Positions 46,645 to 55,833 of a stretch of DNA of 64,000 nt are shown one piece after another; position 1 is the stretch's first letter, and every line of letters starts with the position of its first letter. The DNA is from a virus. The stretch is from IMG/VR virus record IMGVR_UViG_3300014502_000004, positions 1 to 64,000 of that record, one strand, 5' to 3'. The position numbers and the translations under genes were made by a program. The notes beneath the pieces are model-generated. The model saw only the letters and a list, made by a program, of their open reading frames with translations. It ran no database searches and was not told the DNA's origin.

Positions 46645-47234
46645 TGCTTACTCAACAGAAGGTGGAAGATTTCTGGACTTTTATGCTGGGTAAGTTTGGA
46701 AGTTCAGTTGAGCAGAAGAACGATGCTTTAGTTATGCAGGTAGCTGCGGAACTTCTCAATGCTCTGAAGATTCAGGATAAGGATCAGTTCCTGAAGGATT
46801 TCGTAACCACTCTTTTCAATACGATATACATCCCATTCATAATTGGAGTTGAGGACAGTCGTTGGTCTCTTTGGGGTCAGGTACGGGTTTGTGTTCACGA
46901 GCATCAACACGTCATTCAAGGTGGAAGGGATGGATGGGCTCAATTTAGTTCGAAGTATCTTACTTCATCATCATTTCGAGCAGGGTGCGAGGGAGAAGCT
47001 TTTGGGTGTGATCTAGAGATGGAGTTCTGGAGAACTGGTCAGATCCTGAATATTGATCAGAGGGCTTCTGTTTTGAAGGGGTATGGGTGCAGTGATGAGG
47101 ACATTGAGATGGTGAAGCAGATGTTGAACATCAGAGCTGATGTAGTGAGACAGGGTGTGATTGAAACTGAATCAGCTAAGGTTGCCATTGATTGGTTAGA
47201 GGCTCATGTAGATGGGCTACGAGAGCTTCGGTAG
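46644..47234 (+). CDS. Predicted zinc metallopeptidase (HExxH)
   Basis: 196 residues. VCVHEHQHVIQGG (HEHQH near 90-94) is an HExxH zinc site, and CEGEAFGCDLEMEFW about 25 residues later offers the third ligand glutamate, as in gluzincins. No signal peptide is visible. The substrate is unknown. It is ATG-coupled to the lipoprotein gene, so the two may act together. Confidence 0.6.
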   Translation: MLTQQKVEDFWTFMLGKFGSSVEQKNDALVMQVAAELLNALKIQDKDQFLKDFVTTLFNTIYIPFIIGVEDSRWSLWGQVRVCVHEHQHVIQGGRDGWAQFSSKYLTSSSFRAGCEGEAFGCDLEMEFWRTGQILNIDQRASVLKGYGCSDEDIEMVKQMLNIRADVVRQGVIETESAKVAIDWLEAHVDGLRELR

Positions 47235-47258
47235 ATAAACTCAGATCGGAGGAAGACC

Positions 47259-48116
47259 ATGAAGATCAAGATCCAAGGTGAAATTCCGCAGCACATCATG
47301 GAAGAGGTGGAGAAGTTGAAGCCATCCTCCGATCCTGCATATTGGGCCAAGAAGGGATGCAAGGATTGCAATGGACGGGGGGTCATTGGAACCCAGACAA
47401 CCACATTGAAGGGAAACAATAAGATCACCAACAGTCTTCTCTGTGTTTGCACCAGGAAGCGATACAAGGTGTGGGTCGAGAAGACGGCTGCAGAGGTGAA
47501 GGCGAAGCTCAGTTCCAATAGTGAGGAGAAGATCCAGAATGAGACTGTTCCTTCCAATGGGAATGGGAAGAAGGAAGACGGTGAGAAGGCTCTACGGATT
47601 CGTCTGGAAAGCCTTGAGGATGCCATCAGCAGTGCCCGTGTTGAGATCACTCGTGAGGATAAGGAGATCAATTCCTATCCTCACCACAAGATTCTGGAGG
47701 AGATCGGTACTCGTCAGAAGGTTGCCAATGAAGATTACCAGAAAGCAGTAGGTCAAATAGAGGGGCTAGACAAGAAGGCTACTGATCTTCTGGAGCGTTC
47801 ACAGCGTCTGCTGACAGCTGCCAAGAGCCTTGCTCGTGATGCAGACATTGTGCGTCAGGAGAAGGATGCTCTCTCCAGGACCACGGTGTCTGAGTGCAGA
47901 GTGACGCTGGAAACCATCCAGGCCGAGTACCGTGGTGTAGAGAAGGATCTGAATGAAAAGACGCACAAGGCTAAGCGTCGTCGACGTATCATTCTGGACA
48001 AGTTGGACAAGTTTCTGGATAGGCGTTGCAAGGTTATCCGAGAGGCTGGTTTCGATCCCACTACTTTCGTTGAATCCATTGCTCTTGAGACTGATGAGTC
48101 AACTTCAGATTCCTAA
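47259..48116 (+). CDS. Coiled-coil protein with N-terminal Cys motif
   Basis: 285 residues. The N-terminal CKDCNGRGVIG...CVC resembles half a DnaJ-type zinc finger. Residues about 110-250 form a long coiled coil. AGATCGGAGGAAG precedes ATG 47259. Possible scaffold or structural adaptor at the edge of the virion genes; not recognised. Confidence 0.6.
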   Translation: MKIKIQGEIPQHIMEEVEKLKPSSDPAYWAKKGCKDCNGRGVIGTQTTTLKGNNKITNSLLCVCTRKRYKVWVEKTAAEVKAKLSSNSEEKIQNETVPSNGNGKKEDGEKALRIRLESLEDAISSARVEITREDKEINSYPHHKILEEIGTRQKVANEDYQKAVGQIEGLDKKATDLLERSQRLLTAAKSLARDADIVRQEKDALSRTTVSECRVTLETIQAEYRGVEKDLNEKTHKAKRRRRIILDKLDKFLDRRCKVIREAGFDPTTFVESIALETDESTSDS

Positions 48117-48193
48117 GTGTAGTTGACAAGTTAGACTTTCACTGCAATCCTGAAACCGGATAAATCACACCTGGTGGACAGACAGGAGGTCCT

Positions 48194-48880
48194 ATGTCGT
48201 CGTTCAACCCCAATCCCCGTGCAGGTAGTAGTCGCAGAGTCAGAGTACAGGACCCACACGGTGGGCGGAAGCACAGTCAGATCGTGGGTAGGACAGGTCC
48301 ACGAGCTACTTCACTGGTGGATCTGTCAAATAAGGAAATCACTCCAGATGGTTGGAGAATTCCCATTTTTAGCGGTTCCGATTTTGATGTCAGCTACCGC
48401 TACCTCTGTGCCAGGAATAGCTCAGGTCAGGTCAAGCACGAGACGAAGGATCGAGTGGTACGTGTACTCGCTGGTCGTCTGTTCGTCATGGTCGACGGTG
48501 AGACCCAGGAGCTGAATGCCAACCAAAGCATCGCTCTTGAACGTGGTGTAGTGCATGAGATAGCTACGTCTGGTACTGAGGATGCCGAGTTGATTCTCTG
48601 CCAGAGCCATGACTACGAGAAGGATCTGCAGCAGATTGTTTCATCTAGTGCTGTGACTTCAGCAAAGATGTCACCTGTTCCAACTGCAGCTCCCCAGATA
48701 TCTAGAAGATCAGAGTCGAAGGCTCTAGAACAAGCGGCTCAGTTAGGGGCGGTTCGTGAAGTGAATCGAAAGGCAGCCAGAACTCCATTCCAGGGTCGGG
48801 CTCCTCTTGCAGGTCAGCAAGTGTCTGGGCTGAATCCACGTCCTGCTGGTCCTGGTGGGTTTGGCGGTCCGGAGGATTGA
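48194..48880 (+). CDS. Cupin-domain protein at the start of the virion block
   Basis: 228 residues; AGGAGG precedes ATG 48194. Residues about 65-140 form a cupin (KHETKDRVVRVLAGRLFVMVDGETQELNANQSIALERGVVHEI). The usual metal-ligand histidines are only partly present. The rest is basic or Pro/Gly-rich. Cupins in virion gene blocks may serve as decoration or binding modules; inference only. Confidence 0.65.
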   Translation: MSSFNPNPRAGSSRRVRVQDPHGGRKHSQIVGRTGPRATSLVDLSNKEITPDGWRIPIFSGSDFDVSYRYLCARNSSGQVKHETKDRVVRVLAGRLFVMVDGETQELNANQSIALERGVVHEIATSGTEDAELILCQSHDYEKDLQQIVSSSAVTSAKMSPVPTAAPQISRRSESKALEQAAQLGAVREVNRKAARTPFQGRAPLAGQQVSGLNPRPAGPGGFGGPED

Positions 48881-48883
48881 TCC

Positions 48884-49864
48884 ATGTACGTTCCACTGCT
48901 GCACTACATTGCGGTAGAGGGGATCGAGAAATCGTATCAAGATCCATTCACCGTGCTGATGAAGGCAGCGGTGGATCTATCCAAAGCTGATGCGAAGGCA
49001 GTGCAAAGAACGGTTGAGAGAGTAAGTGCTCAGCCTGGATTCCGAGGTAGAGTAGGATCAAGAACTCGATCTGCTTCTTCATCGAAACCACCTGCAGATA
49101 TGCCATCTGGGTTTCGTGGTAGAGTCGAAACCTCCTCAAAACCAGCAAGTATAAGTGGTGAGGCAAAGAAGCCTGCTACCATGGCTTCGCCGATAGTAAT
49201 GGCAAGTGCTGCTGGTCATATTGCTAAACCAGGAGCACAGGTTGTTTCTCCCTCACGAGCTTTAGTGAGTCCTACCGGGCAGTCTGTTTCATCAAAGCAG
49301 CCGATAGAGATTCCTTCTGGTCATCGTGGTGCGGTTGATATCACACCAAAGAAACCAGTTAGTGCAATTTCAACTTCAGAGACTCCATCTTCGAGGCGCA
49401 GTGCAGAAGAAGTTCGTGCTGCACCAGTGCAGCAGAAGATGGAAGGTTTCAGATCAAAGCAAGCAGCTGTTCAAGCAGCAAGACCAAAAGCAGCTGCAGC
49501 CCAGACACCGAGTATTGCAAGTCCACCAACAAGTTCTCCTGCAGAAGCTGGTGCTGAAGAAGCAGCAAAGCCTCCTGCAAAAGTCAAAGAGAAGAAGCCT
49601 TCGCTGTTCTTTCGGCCTGAAGGTGAAGAGGCCAAGCCAACAGCTAAGAAGCGGGGCTATGCCAACATCATGGGTGCTTACTCCACTGGAGTTTCAATGT
49701 CTCCTGGTGGAGCTGGTGCAGGTGCCAGAGTTCTGAGTGTTGCTGGTTGGAAGACAGCTCTTCGTGCTCATCGGTTGTTGAATGCCCGTAGTGGAGGTGG
49801 TGGAGGAATGCGTCAGATCACCACCCAGATGGGACCACGAATTCGAACGGGATCTATGCGATGA
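48884..49864 (+). CDS. Low-complexity virion-region protein
   Basis: 326 residues rich in Ala, Pro, Ser and Lys. GFRGRV motifs recur (PGFRGRVGS, SGFRGRVETS, SGHRGAVDI). The C-terminal part is glycine-rich (SMSPGGAGAGA, SGGGGGM). Mostly disordered; perhaps an internal or scaffold-like protein. Confidence 0.5.
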   Translation: MYVPLLHYIAVEGIEKSYQDPFTVLMKAAVDLSKADAKAVQRTVERVSAQPGFRGRVGSRTRSASSSKPPADMPSGFRGRVETSSKPASISGEAKKPATMASPIVMASAAGHIAKPGAQVVSPSRALVSPTGQSVSSKQPIEIPSGHRGAVDITPKKPVSAISTSETPSSRRSAEEVRAAPVQQKMEGFRSKQAAVQAARPKAAAAQTPSIASPPTSSPAEAGAEEAAKPPAKVKEKKPSLFFRPEGEEAKPTAKKRGYANIMGAYSTGVSMSPGGAGAGARVLSVAGWKTALRAHRLLNARSGGGGGMRQITTQMGPRIRTGSMR

Positions 49865-50490
49865 AATCAAATCCGAGATTGTATCTATTGGTGAAGGCAG
49901 GAGCAGATCAGGAATCTGGTGGCCGCACTACGATGCCTTCTGGGGGTCAGGCCAAGCGTGAAGATGAGCACAGCTACTCTCGGCAGCCTGAAGGGGAGAG
50001 TGGTGATCCTACCGCAGACACTGCCGAGGAACGATGGCATGGTTCTGGAACCGAGACTGATGAGGATGACCCTCACAAAGATGACAATGAGCAGACTGGT
50101 GAGGAGCGGGATGTTCAGAAGGTGTGGTCCAATCCTCAGGTTCCTTTCCAGCAGAAGGATGTAGCTGAGGCTCCTGCGGAGGCACCCGGGGATGCACCTG
50201 GGGCAGCCCCCGGAGTCATTCCTGGGCAGCAGCAGGCCCCTCCAGGAGAGCAAGCTTCTGTCGTGAAGAGCCTGATGGCTCAAGCCATGAAGGCATTTGC
50301 TGGGGCTCCTCGTTTTGCTCAGGGTCCATTGGTTCCTCCTCGTGAGAAAGAGTGGCTCAAGACTCAGGGGTATTCCCCCGATGAGATCGATTCAGGTCAG
50401 GTTCAAATCACTTCTCGAATGAGGGGTGAGTTCAATCGTTGGCTTCAAGGAACCATCAGGAAGTCTCTTGGTGGTTTGATGAGGGGATAA
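49861..50490 (+). CDS. Low-complexity virion-region protein
   Basis: 209 residues. An acidic first half (TDEDDPHKDDNEQTGEERD) is followed by Pro/Ala/Gly repeats and a C-terminal helical part with a motif 'EKEWLKTQGYSPDEIDSG'. It sits directly before the portal gene. Function unknown. Confidence 0.5.
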   Translation: MKSNPRLYLLVKAGADQESGGRTTMPSGGQAKREDEHSYSRQPEGESGDPTADTAEERWHGSGTETDEDDPHKDDNEQTGEERDVQKVWSNPQVPFQQKDVAEAPAEAPGDAPGAAPGVIPGQQQAPPGEQASVVKSLMAQAMKAFAGAPRFAQGPLVPPREKEWLKTQGYSPDEIDSGQVQITSRMRGEFNRWLQGTIRKSLGGLMRG

Positions 50491-50492
50491 CG

Positions 50493-52409
50493 ATGATTGC
50501 TCCCCCTGTGGACTACACTGAGATTCAGAAGTCGATCTCAGCTCAAGAGATGCAAGAAGCCTATCAGGAAGTGGGACGGTTAAGAAATGTCACTTCCCAC
50601 ATTCCTGTTGCTGCTAGAAAAGAGCCAGGGGCTCTTCAGAAGGCATATCGTGGTCTTTCAGATATGGGTCCTAATCGTGGTCCCAAGTCTGCCTTCTTCG
50701 ATCCTCTCTCACTTCAGTATGCGATGGGGTACAAGGACCGTCGCTATTCTCTGACCTATGATGTTCTCAAGCGATGTGCAACTCAGCTCTCAATTGTTGC
50801 TGCTATTGTCAATACTCGAATTGCTCAGATTGCATCGTTTGCTGCTCCGTATCGAACCACGAAGTCTCTGGGGTACATGGTCAAGCACAAAGACCCAGAG
50901 CACATGACAACTCGTGCTGAGCGTGAGTTCATCAAACAGCTTGAAGCATTCGTTGCTAACTGTGGTGAGCCTGGAAAGAAGAATATCTACAGTAGAACTT
51001 CAAGGGATGATTTTGAGTCATTCTTGAAGAAGGTTGTTAGAGACACATTGGTCTATGATCAGCTTTGTTTCGAGATCGTTCCTAGAAACAATAGAATCCC
51101 ATTTGAGTTTCTAGCAATTGATGCAGCCACGATCAGAATTGCATCTACAGATCGCGATGCTGGTATTGGTTTTAGCTACCATGCTCGAAATCCTGTGGCC
51201 CCTCTTGGTGGTCGTTTCGCTGCCCTCTATGAGAACAAGCAGTATGGGGCATTGACAGGAAGCGGCTACGGTGGATTCTCTGATCCTGTCACCGATCAAG
51301 ATGTGCAGTTTGTTCAGATCATCAATGGTCAGATCGAGAACGTCTACAGTGAGAGCGAGCTGGCTTTTGGTGTTCGGAATCCTCGTACTGACATCTACAT
51401 TCAGCAGTACGGTTATGGTGAGATTGAACAGCTCATCACCATCGTGACTTCTCTCCTCTTCTCTGAGGAATACAACCGTCGATATTTCACCCAAGGTTCT
51501 CACCCCAAGGGTTTGCTTAACTTCAAGGGTGATAACTGGACACCAGATCAGCTTGAGGCATTCCGTCGGCAGTGGGTTGCTACTGTGGCGGGTGTTGAGA
51601 ATGCATGGAAGACTCCAATCACTCAGTCTGAAGGAATTGAGTGGATCAACCTTCAGATGACCAACAAGGATATGGAGTTCTCCACCTGGATTGAGTATCT
51701 AATCAAGATCATTTGTGGTGTGTACCTGATTGACCCAGCAGAAATCAACTTCGACCTTCATGGTGGTGTGCAGCAGACGCCACTTTTTGAATCAAGTCAG
51801 GAGTGGAAGCTCAAGGCATCTCGTGATCGTGGTCTGAAGCCGCTCCTTAGGTTCATTGCCAAGCTTATCAACAAGCATGTCATTGACAAGATCGATGATC
51901 ATTTCGTGTTCGAGTTCGTTGGGCTTGATGAGCTGACGGAACAAGAAAAGCACGAGATGATCAAGGAGCAGATCGCAAGCTACATGACTCTTAATGAAGC
52001 TCGTCGGTCTCTCGATCTTCCTGACATTCCGCTGGGTGATGTTCCACAGAATCCTACCTATGTTCAACTGTTGCAGATCTACAACCAGAACATTCAGCAG
52101 CAGCAAGCTCAGCAGCAGCAACAGCAGCAGATGGAACAGCAGCAAGCGATGGCAGCTCAGCAGGGTCAACTTCCTCCTGGGGCCGAGCAGCAGGGTCAGC
52201 TTCCTCCTGGTGCTGAGTCCCCCCAGGGTGGACAGGTTGTGAGGGCTCCCGGTCAGCCCGGTGAGGGAGGCATTCCTGCTGGTCAAGGTCCAGTTCCAGG
52301 CGAGAGGCCAGGAGCCACACCTAAGTACACAGCCAATTTCGGTAAGTCGATGAAAGAAATCGTTGTGACTTTCGACGATTGGATTGATCAAAAGAGGAGT
52401 GACAAATGA
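50493..52409 (+). CDS. Portal protein
   Basis: 638 residues from ATG 50493. The portal-type core includes YDVLKRCATQLSIVAAIVNTRIAQIASF, a wing region, and VTSLLFSEEYNRRYFTQGSHPKGLLNFKG, then a stem/crown region. The Gln-rich tail has QGQLPPGAE twice and a QQQ run. The portal is the ring at the head vertex that works with the terminase. It has GATAACG as its start context and is coupled (ATGA) to the next gene. Confidence 0.85.
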   Translation: MIAPPVDYTEIQKSISAQEMQEAYQEVGRLRNVTSHIPVAARKEPGALQKAYRGLSDMGPNRGPKSAFFDPLSLQYAMGYKDRRYSLTYDVLKRCATQLSIVAAIVNTRIAQIASFAAPYRTTKSLGYMVKHKDPEHMTTRAEREFIKQLEAFVANCGEPGKKNIYSRTSRDDFESFLKKVVRDTLVYDQLCFEIVPRNNRIPFEFLAIDAATIRIASTDRDAGIGFSYHARNPVAPLGGRFAALYENKQYGALTGSGYGGFSDPVTDQDVQFVQIINGQIENVYSESELAFGVRNPRTDIYIQQYGYGEIEQLITIVTSLLFSEEYNRRYFTQGSHPKGLLNFKGDNWTPDQLEAFRRQWVATVAGVENAWKTPITQSEGIEWINLQMTNKDMEFSTWIEYLIKIICGVYLIDPAEINFDLHGGVQQTPLFESSQEWKLKASRDRGLKPLLRFIAKLINKHVIDKIDDHFVFEFVGLDELTEQEKHEMIKEQIASYMTLNEARRSLDLPDIPLGDVPQNPTYVQLLQIYNQNIQQQQAQQQQQQQMEQQQAMAAQQGQLPPGAEQQGQLPPGAESPQGGQVVRAPGQPGEGGIPAGQGPVPGERPGATPKYTANFGKSMKEIVVTFDDWIDQKRSDK

Positions 52410-53671
52410 GCAGACTCAATATGATCAAGTCGAAGAAGAAGCACACTCCTCTTAATCTAGACGAAAAGAAGAGTGCTCGTTTGGTTCCAGAAGCTGGTGC
52501 TCAGATCATGAAAGACTTTGAGCACATGGCTGGAGAGTACAAGAAGATCGATGCAGCAGGTCCGTCAGCCAAACCCCAGCATGTGATGGAAACAGCTCAG
52601 ATGCATGGTTGGTCTACCCCGGCCATGGGTCAGGTCGGCGAAGAGAAGAAGCAGGCTTTAGGTATTCGAACCGGATCAAAACAAACTACTCCCAGGATGG
52701 CTGGAGCTTCTGGTGCCCACACTGTGTCTCATGGTGGTGATGTGATCTCTTCTGCACCAGCAGAGACAAAGACCAAGCCTTATACAAAGCCGTTGAAGCC
52801 AGGATCAACTTTTACAATGCAGTCAGTAGCTAAGCCGGAGAGTGAGAAGAAGGTTGCCTCTATGAGCGGACCTCCTGAGGGTACGCTTCAGGCCGCCTCA
52901 GCAAAGGCTTTCAAGGCTCTGAAGAAGGCTGCCGAGGATCAGGAAAAGCATTATGGGATCCACTATGGGACGAAAGACCCCAAGGGCTCTTTGTCTAGAA
53001 TCAAGAAGTACAAGACCAAACGTGGGAAGATCAAGAATCCGCCCAAGAGTGCAGAGGGTAAGAATGACATGGCTTCTGAGATGATTGCTCACCACATGCA
53101 TCATCTTGGTCGTCATCCAGGTGGTCAGAAGCAAGCAATCGCTATTGGCTTGAATCAGGCCGGTGAGAGCAGAAATGACAAGTCCATGGTCCAGGGCAGT
53201 CCTCAGTATGCCCCCCTTCGACCTAGCCACAAAATGGGTATAGGAGAAAAGTCGATGGAGTCCACCAAGAAGTCGTTTGATGAGTTGATGGATCTGAGCA
53301 AGGCTGTCACGGCGAGGTCGCTGCCTCGTATCCCCCGTGCCCTGCAGCCGCAGAAGGACATCTTCCGTTCTGCCATGGACATCCCCACTAACAAGGATTC
53401 TAGGCTCGCCAAGGACATCCCTTCGATGCACGCTGGGTATCTGAAACCTGATGTGCTAGCTCAGGTTCGTCGGGATGAGGAAGAGCGGACTCACCGTGAG
53501 GTGAACAAGAGCGGTGAACTGCAGGATTGTGATGTCTGTGGTCGTGTGTTCTCCAAGAGCTTCGATGCTTGTCCAACCTGTCAGATTAGCAAGGCGGCCA
53601 TGTGCAAGGCATGTGGGCATCAGATGGTGAAGGGACGAGACGGCGAGCTTCATTGCTCCATCTGCGGGTGA
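52406..53671 (+). CDS. Virion-region protein with C-terminal zinc ribbons
   Basis: 421 residues. A middle segment (GSLSRIKKYKTKRGKIKNPPKS...GGQKQAIAIGLNQAG) matches the 'KQAIAI' motif of DUF6496-like basic proteins. The C-terminus has CDVCGRVFSKSFDACPTC and CKACGHQMVKG...CSICG, two zinc ribbons. Disordered linkers dominate. It is probably virion-associated, judged by position. Confidence 0.5.
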   Translation: MSRLNMIKSKKKHTPLNLDEKKSARLVPEAGAQIMKDFEHMAGEYKKIDAAGPSAKPQHVMETAQMHGWSTPAMGQVGEEKKQALGIRTGSKQTTPRMAGASGAHTVSHGGDVISSAPAETKTKPYTKPLKPGSTFTMQSVAKPESEKKVASMSGPPEGTLQAASAKAFKALKKAAEDQEKHYGIHYGTKDPKGSLSRIKKYKTKRGKIKNPPKSAEGKNDMASEMIAHHMHHLGRHPGGQKQAIAIGLNQAGESRNDKSMVQGSPQYAPLRPSHKMGIGEKSMESTKKSFDELMDLSKAVTARSLPRIPRALQPQKDIFRSAMDIPTNKDSRLAKDIPSMHAGYLKPDVLAQVRRDEEERTHREVNKSGELQDCDVCGRVFSKSFDACPTCQISKAAMCKACGHQMVKGRDGELHCSICG

Positions 53672-53675
53672 GGTC

Positions 53676-54959
53676 ATGCTCCTGACTGCGACTCAGCTTT
53701 TCGATCTGGCGAGTGACTTGCTCAAGTCTAAGCAGCATCCGACTCAGACGGGGCCACGGGGAGGTAAGTTCTACCTCACGCAGTCAGGGGAGAAGATCTA
53801 TGTTGAGGAAGGTGTGGTTGGAAAGAAGATCAAGGGTGAGACAGAGCCTCCTCAGCTTCTTCTTCACACTACGAGTGCTCCTCATCTTGTTGAGTCCAAG
53901 AAGGATGTTGAGGTTAAGATCGTACCTGGGAAGAAGGAGCTTCCAGCTAGATTCCAATCCAAGATGAAGGTTGGCCATCCTAAGCGAAGCTACATTCGAG
54001 CCCAGGAAAGCAGCAACTGGCCAGCCTATTTTTGTCGAAACTGTAATTCAGCAATCGTCCCTAATCATGATCACCCTGTGACAGTTCAGAGGGTAATTAG
54101 GAATCCACGAACGAATCAGGTTGAAGGTCGTGTTGGGGAGACTGTAGGTAATACAACTGATGTGACACAGATCAATCCCAAAACTGGAGAGAAGAAGTAC
54201 ATCGATCCTCCAGATCCTGCTGCTGTGGCTCAGAAACTCTGCCCCACTTGTTTCAAGCAGCATGCGGTCCAGAGTCGTGAGGTCACAGGTCGTGTTCCAG
54301 CTCTTAAGCTGACTGTAGCGAGCCGGACCAAGATGAAGGAAGTCAAGGCTGCTGCCAAGCTTCTTGAGGGAGCACTGAAGAAGCTTCCGATCAAACGGTC
54401 TAAGGAGGAGCAGAGGTCAATTAGGGAGCATGAGGCTACCCAGGCTACTCAGGCCAGAGCAGAAGCCAAAAGGCTCAAAGCTGCTGGTCTTCCAACGACT
54501 GTGCGTCGTGAGCGAGAAGCAGCTGCAATGAATAGGGAAGAGACAGAGGCTCAGGCAAAGATCAGAACTAGGTTCAAGAATCATCTCATCAGACAGGGGA
54601 CGGATGAGGCTACGGCTAGTGAGTCAGCCAACAAGATGACCCCTGTTGAGATTCGACAGTTCCGTGATCAGTCTGCTCATGAAGAGTCAGTTAGAGGTGA
54701 GGAGACACGGCAGAGGTTAGGGAAGGAGCTGGAAGGAAAGAAGCTAGTCCGTGTTGTAGGAATGAGCCAGCTCATGGATTTGATGGAACGTCGCAAGCAT
54801 GGTGTTCCTGGAAGTGAAGAGGAGCATGGTGCTACATTCGAGGGGTTGAACCCAACCAAGGCTCGTCAGGATGAAGCGACACGGACAGAGAAGTTACGAG
54901 ATCGTCAAGAGAAGGAATCCAAGATCAAGAAGAGTGTTGGTCTTTGGATGTCCGTATAG
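53676..54959 (+). CDS. Virion-region protein with GGKF motif and zinc site
   Basis: 427 residues. It begins with TGPRGGKFYLTQSGEKIYVEE (positions about 27-47), a variant of a motif found in four proteins of this block. A zinc-type domain follows (YFCRNCNSAIV...LCPTCFKQH). The rest is a charged helical region. Function unknown; the same GGK motif suggests shared virion loading. Confidence 0.5.
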   Translation: MLLTATQLFDLASDLLKSKQHPTQTGPRGGKFYLTQSGEKIYVEEGVVGKKIKGETEPPQLLLHTTSAPHLVESKKDVEVKIVPGKKELPARFQSKMKVGHPKRSYIRAQESSNWPAYFCRNCNSAIVPNHDHPVTVQRVIRNPRTNQVEGRVGETVGNTTDVTQINPKTGEKKYIDPPDPAAVAQKLCPTCFKQHAVQSREVTGRVPALKLTVASRTKMKEVKAAAKLLEGALKKLPIKRSKEEQRSIREHEATQATQARAEAKRLKAAGLPTTVRREREAAAMNREETEAQAKIRTRFKNHLIRQGTDEATASESANKMTPVEIRQFRDQSAHEESVRGEETRQRLGKELEGKKLVRVVGMSQLMDLMERRKHGVPGSEEEHGATFEGLNPTKARQDEATRTEKLRDRQEKESKIKKSVGLWMSV

Positions 54960-54969
54960 GAGAAGATAG

Positions 54970-55437
54970 ATGCCTCACAACCCGTATGCAGGCCACATTC
55001 CCCTCAATCTCCGCAACAGCAAGACTGATGAGGAGCTGAGCAAGTCCACGAGCTATCGAGAGGGGATCACGCACCCAACTGAGTACCGCACACCCCAGCA
55101 GGACCCTTCTCTGCTGAGGAACGAAGGCTGCACTCCTCTTCGTCGCTACCCTGATGGCAGGCTCGACACCGAGTTTGTGGCCAGCCAGGTTATCGACATG
55201 ATCCACAAGGCTGAGAGTGGTGGCAACCTGACTAGCTTTGAGCAGTCCATTCTCACTCTGATCCTCCCTCAGAAGTTCCAGCTGGTGAATCCCAAGATTG
55301 CTGGAACCATGGCCAGGATGACAGAGGAGGAGCGGGGTCTGGTTTCTCTTCGTGTGCTTCGACATATGAATGAGGAGCTGAACTGGAACACCGGCAGGGG
55401 CGGTTCGGTGCCGTTCCACCATGTCACAAAGAGTTAG
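54970..55437 (+). CDS. Hypothetical protein
   Basis: 155 residues. The N-terminal HNPYAGHIPLNLRNSKTDEEL is followed by helical segments. Not recognised. It overlaps the next gene by 17 bases. Confidence 0.55.
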   Translation: MPHNPYAGHIPLNLRNSKTDEELSKSTSYREGITHPTEYRTPQQDPSLLRNEGCTPLRRYPDGRLDTEFVASQVIDMIHKAESGGNLTSFEQSILTLILPQKFQLVNPKIAGTMARMTEEERGLVSLRVLRHMNEELNWNTGRGGSVPFHHVTKS

Positions 55438-55657
55438 GCTTCAGGTTCCTGAGGACTTGAGCACCGATGATGTGATCAAGTCTTTGGAGGCAACCATCGA
55501 GACGCTGAGGAAGGGTGGTCCAGATCCCGACCTCAGTGTTTTGTTATCTGGAGAGAACCCTGCAGCGTCTCATCTGGTGAAGTTTGTAGATGATTCATTT
55601 GATATCATGATGAATAGTCTGGCCAAGGAAATATCCAAGGTACTTAGCTCAAAATGA
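55421..55657 (+). CDS. Small hypothetical protein
   Basis: 78 residues, helical (DDVIKSLEATIETLRKGG). Coupled to the following small gene by ATGA. Confidence 0.5.
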   Translation: MSQRVRLQVPEDLSTDDVIKSLEATIETLRKGGPDPDLSVLLSGENPAASHLVKFVDDSFDIMMNSLAKEISKVLSSK

Positions 55658-55830
55658 AGTCTACTATTTCTCAGAGACTTACTGTAAAGAAATCACTGTC
55701 TACAGATGGTGATCGTATTTTGAAACTTCTGGTTAATGAGTATCATATGCAGCACATGGATGCAGTTAAGTTGATGATGGACGGTGGACCGATGTTAGCT
55801 GTGGCGTTGATTAAACTTACACAGGGGTAG
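55654..55830 (+). CDS. Small 58-residue helical protein
   Basis: ATG 55654 to TAG 55830 (MKSTISQRLTVKKSLSTDGD...). A helix LLVNEYHMQHMDAVKLMMDG is seen. The ATGA overlap supports translation. Function unknown. Confidence 0.5.
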   Translation: MKSTISQRLTVKKSLSTDGDRILKLLVNEYHMQHMDAVKLMMDGGPMLAVALIKLTQG

Positions 55831-55833
55831 AGC

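Noticed and set aside
48123-48151. TTGACA promoter before the cupin gene
   Set aside because: At 17 bases the next hexamer is AATCCT, which is not a credible -10.
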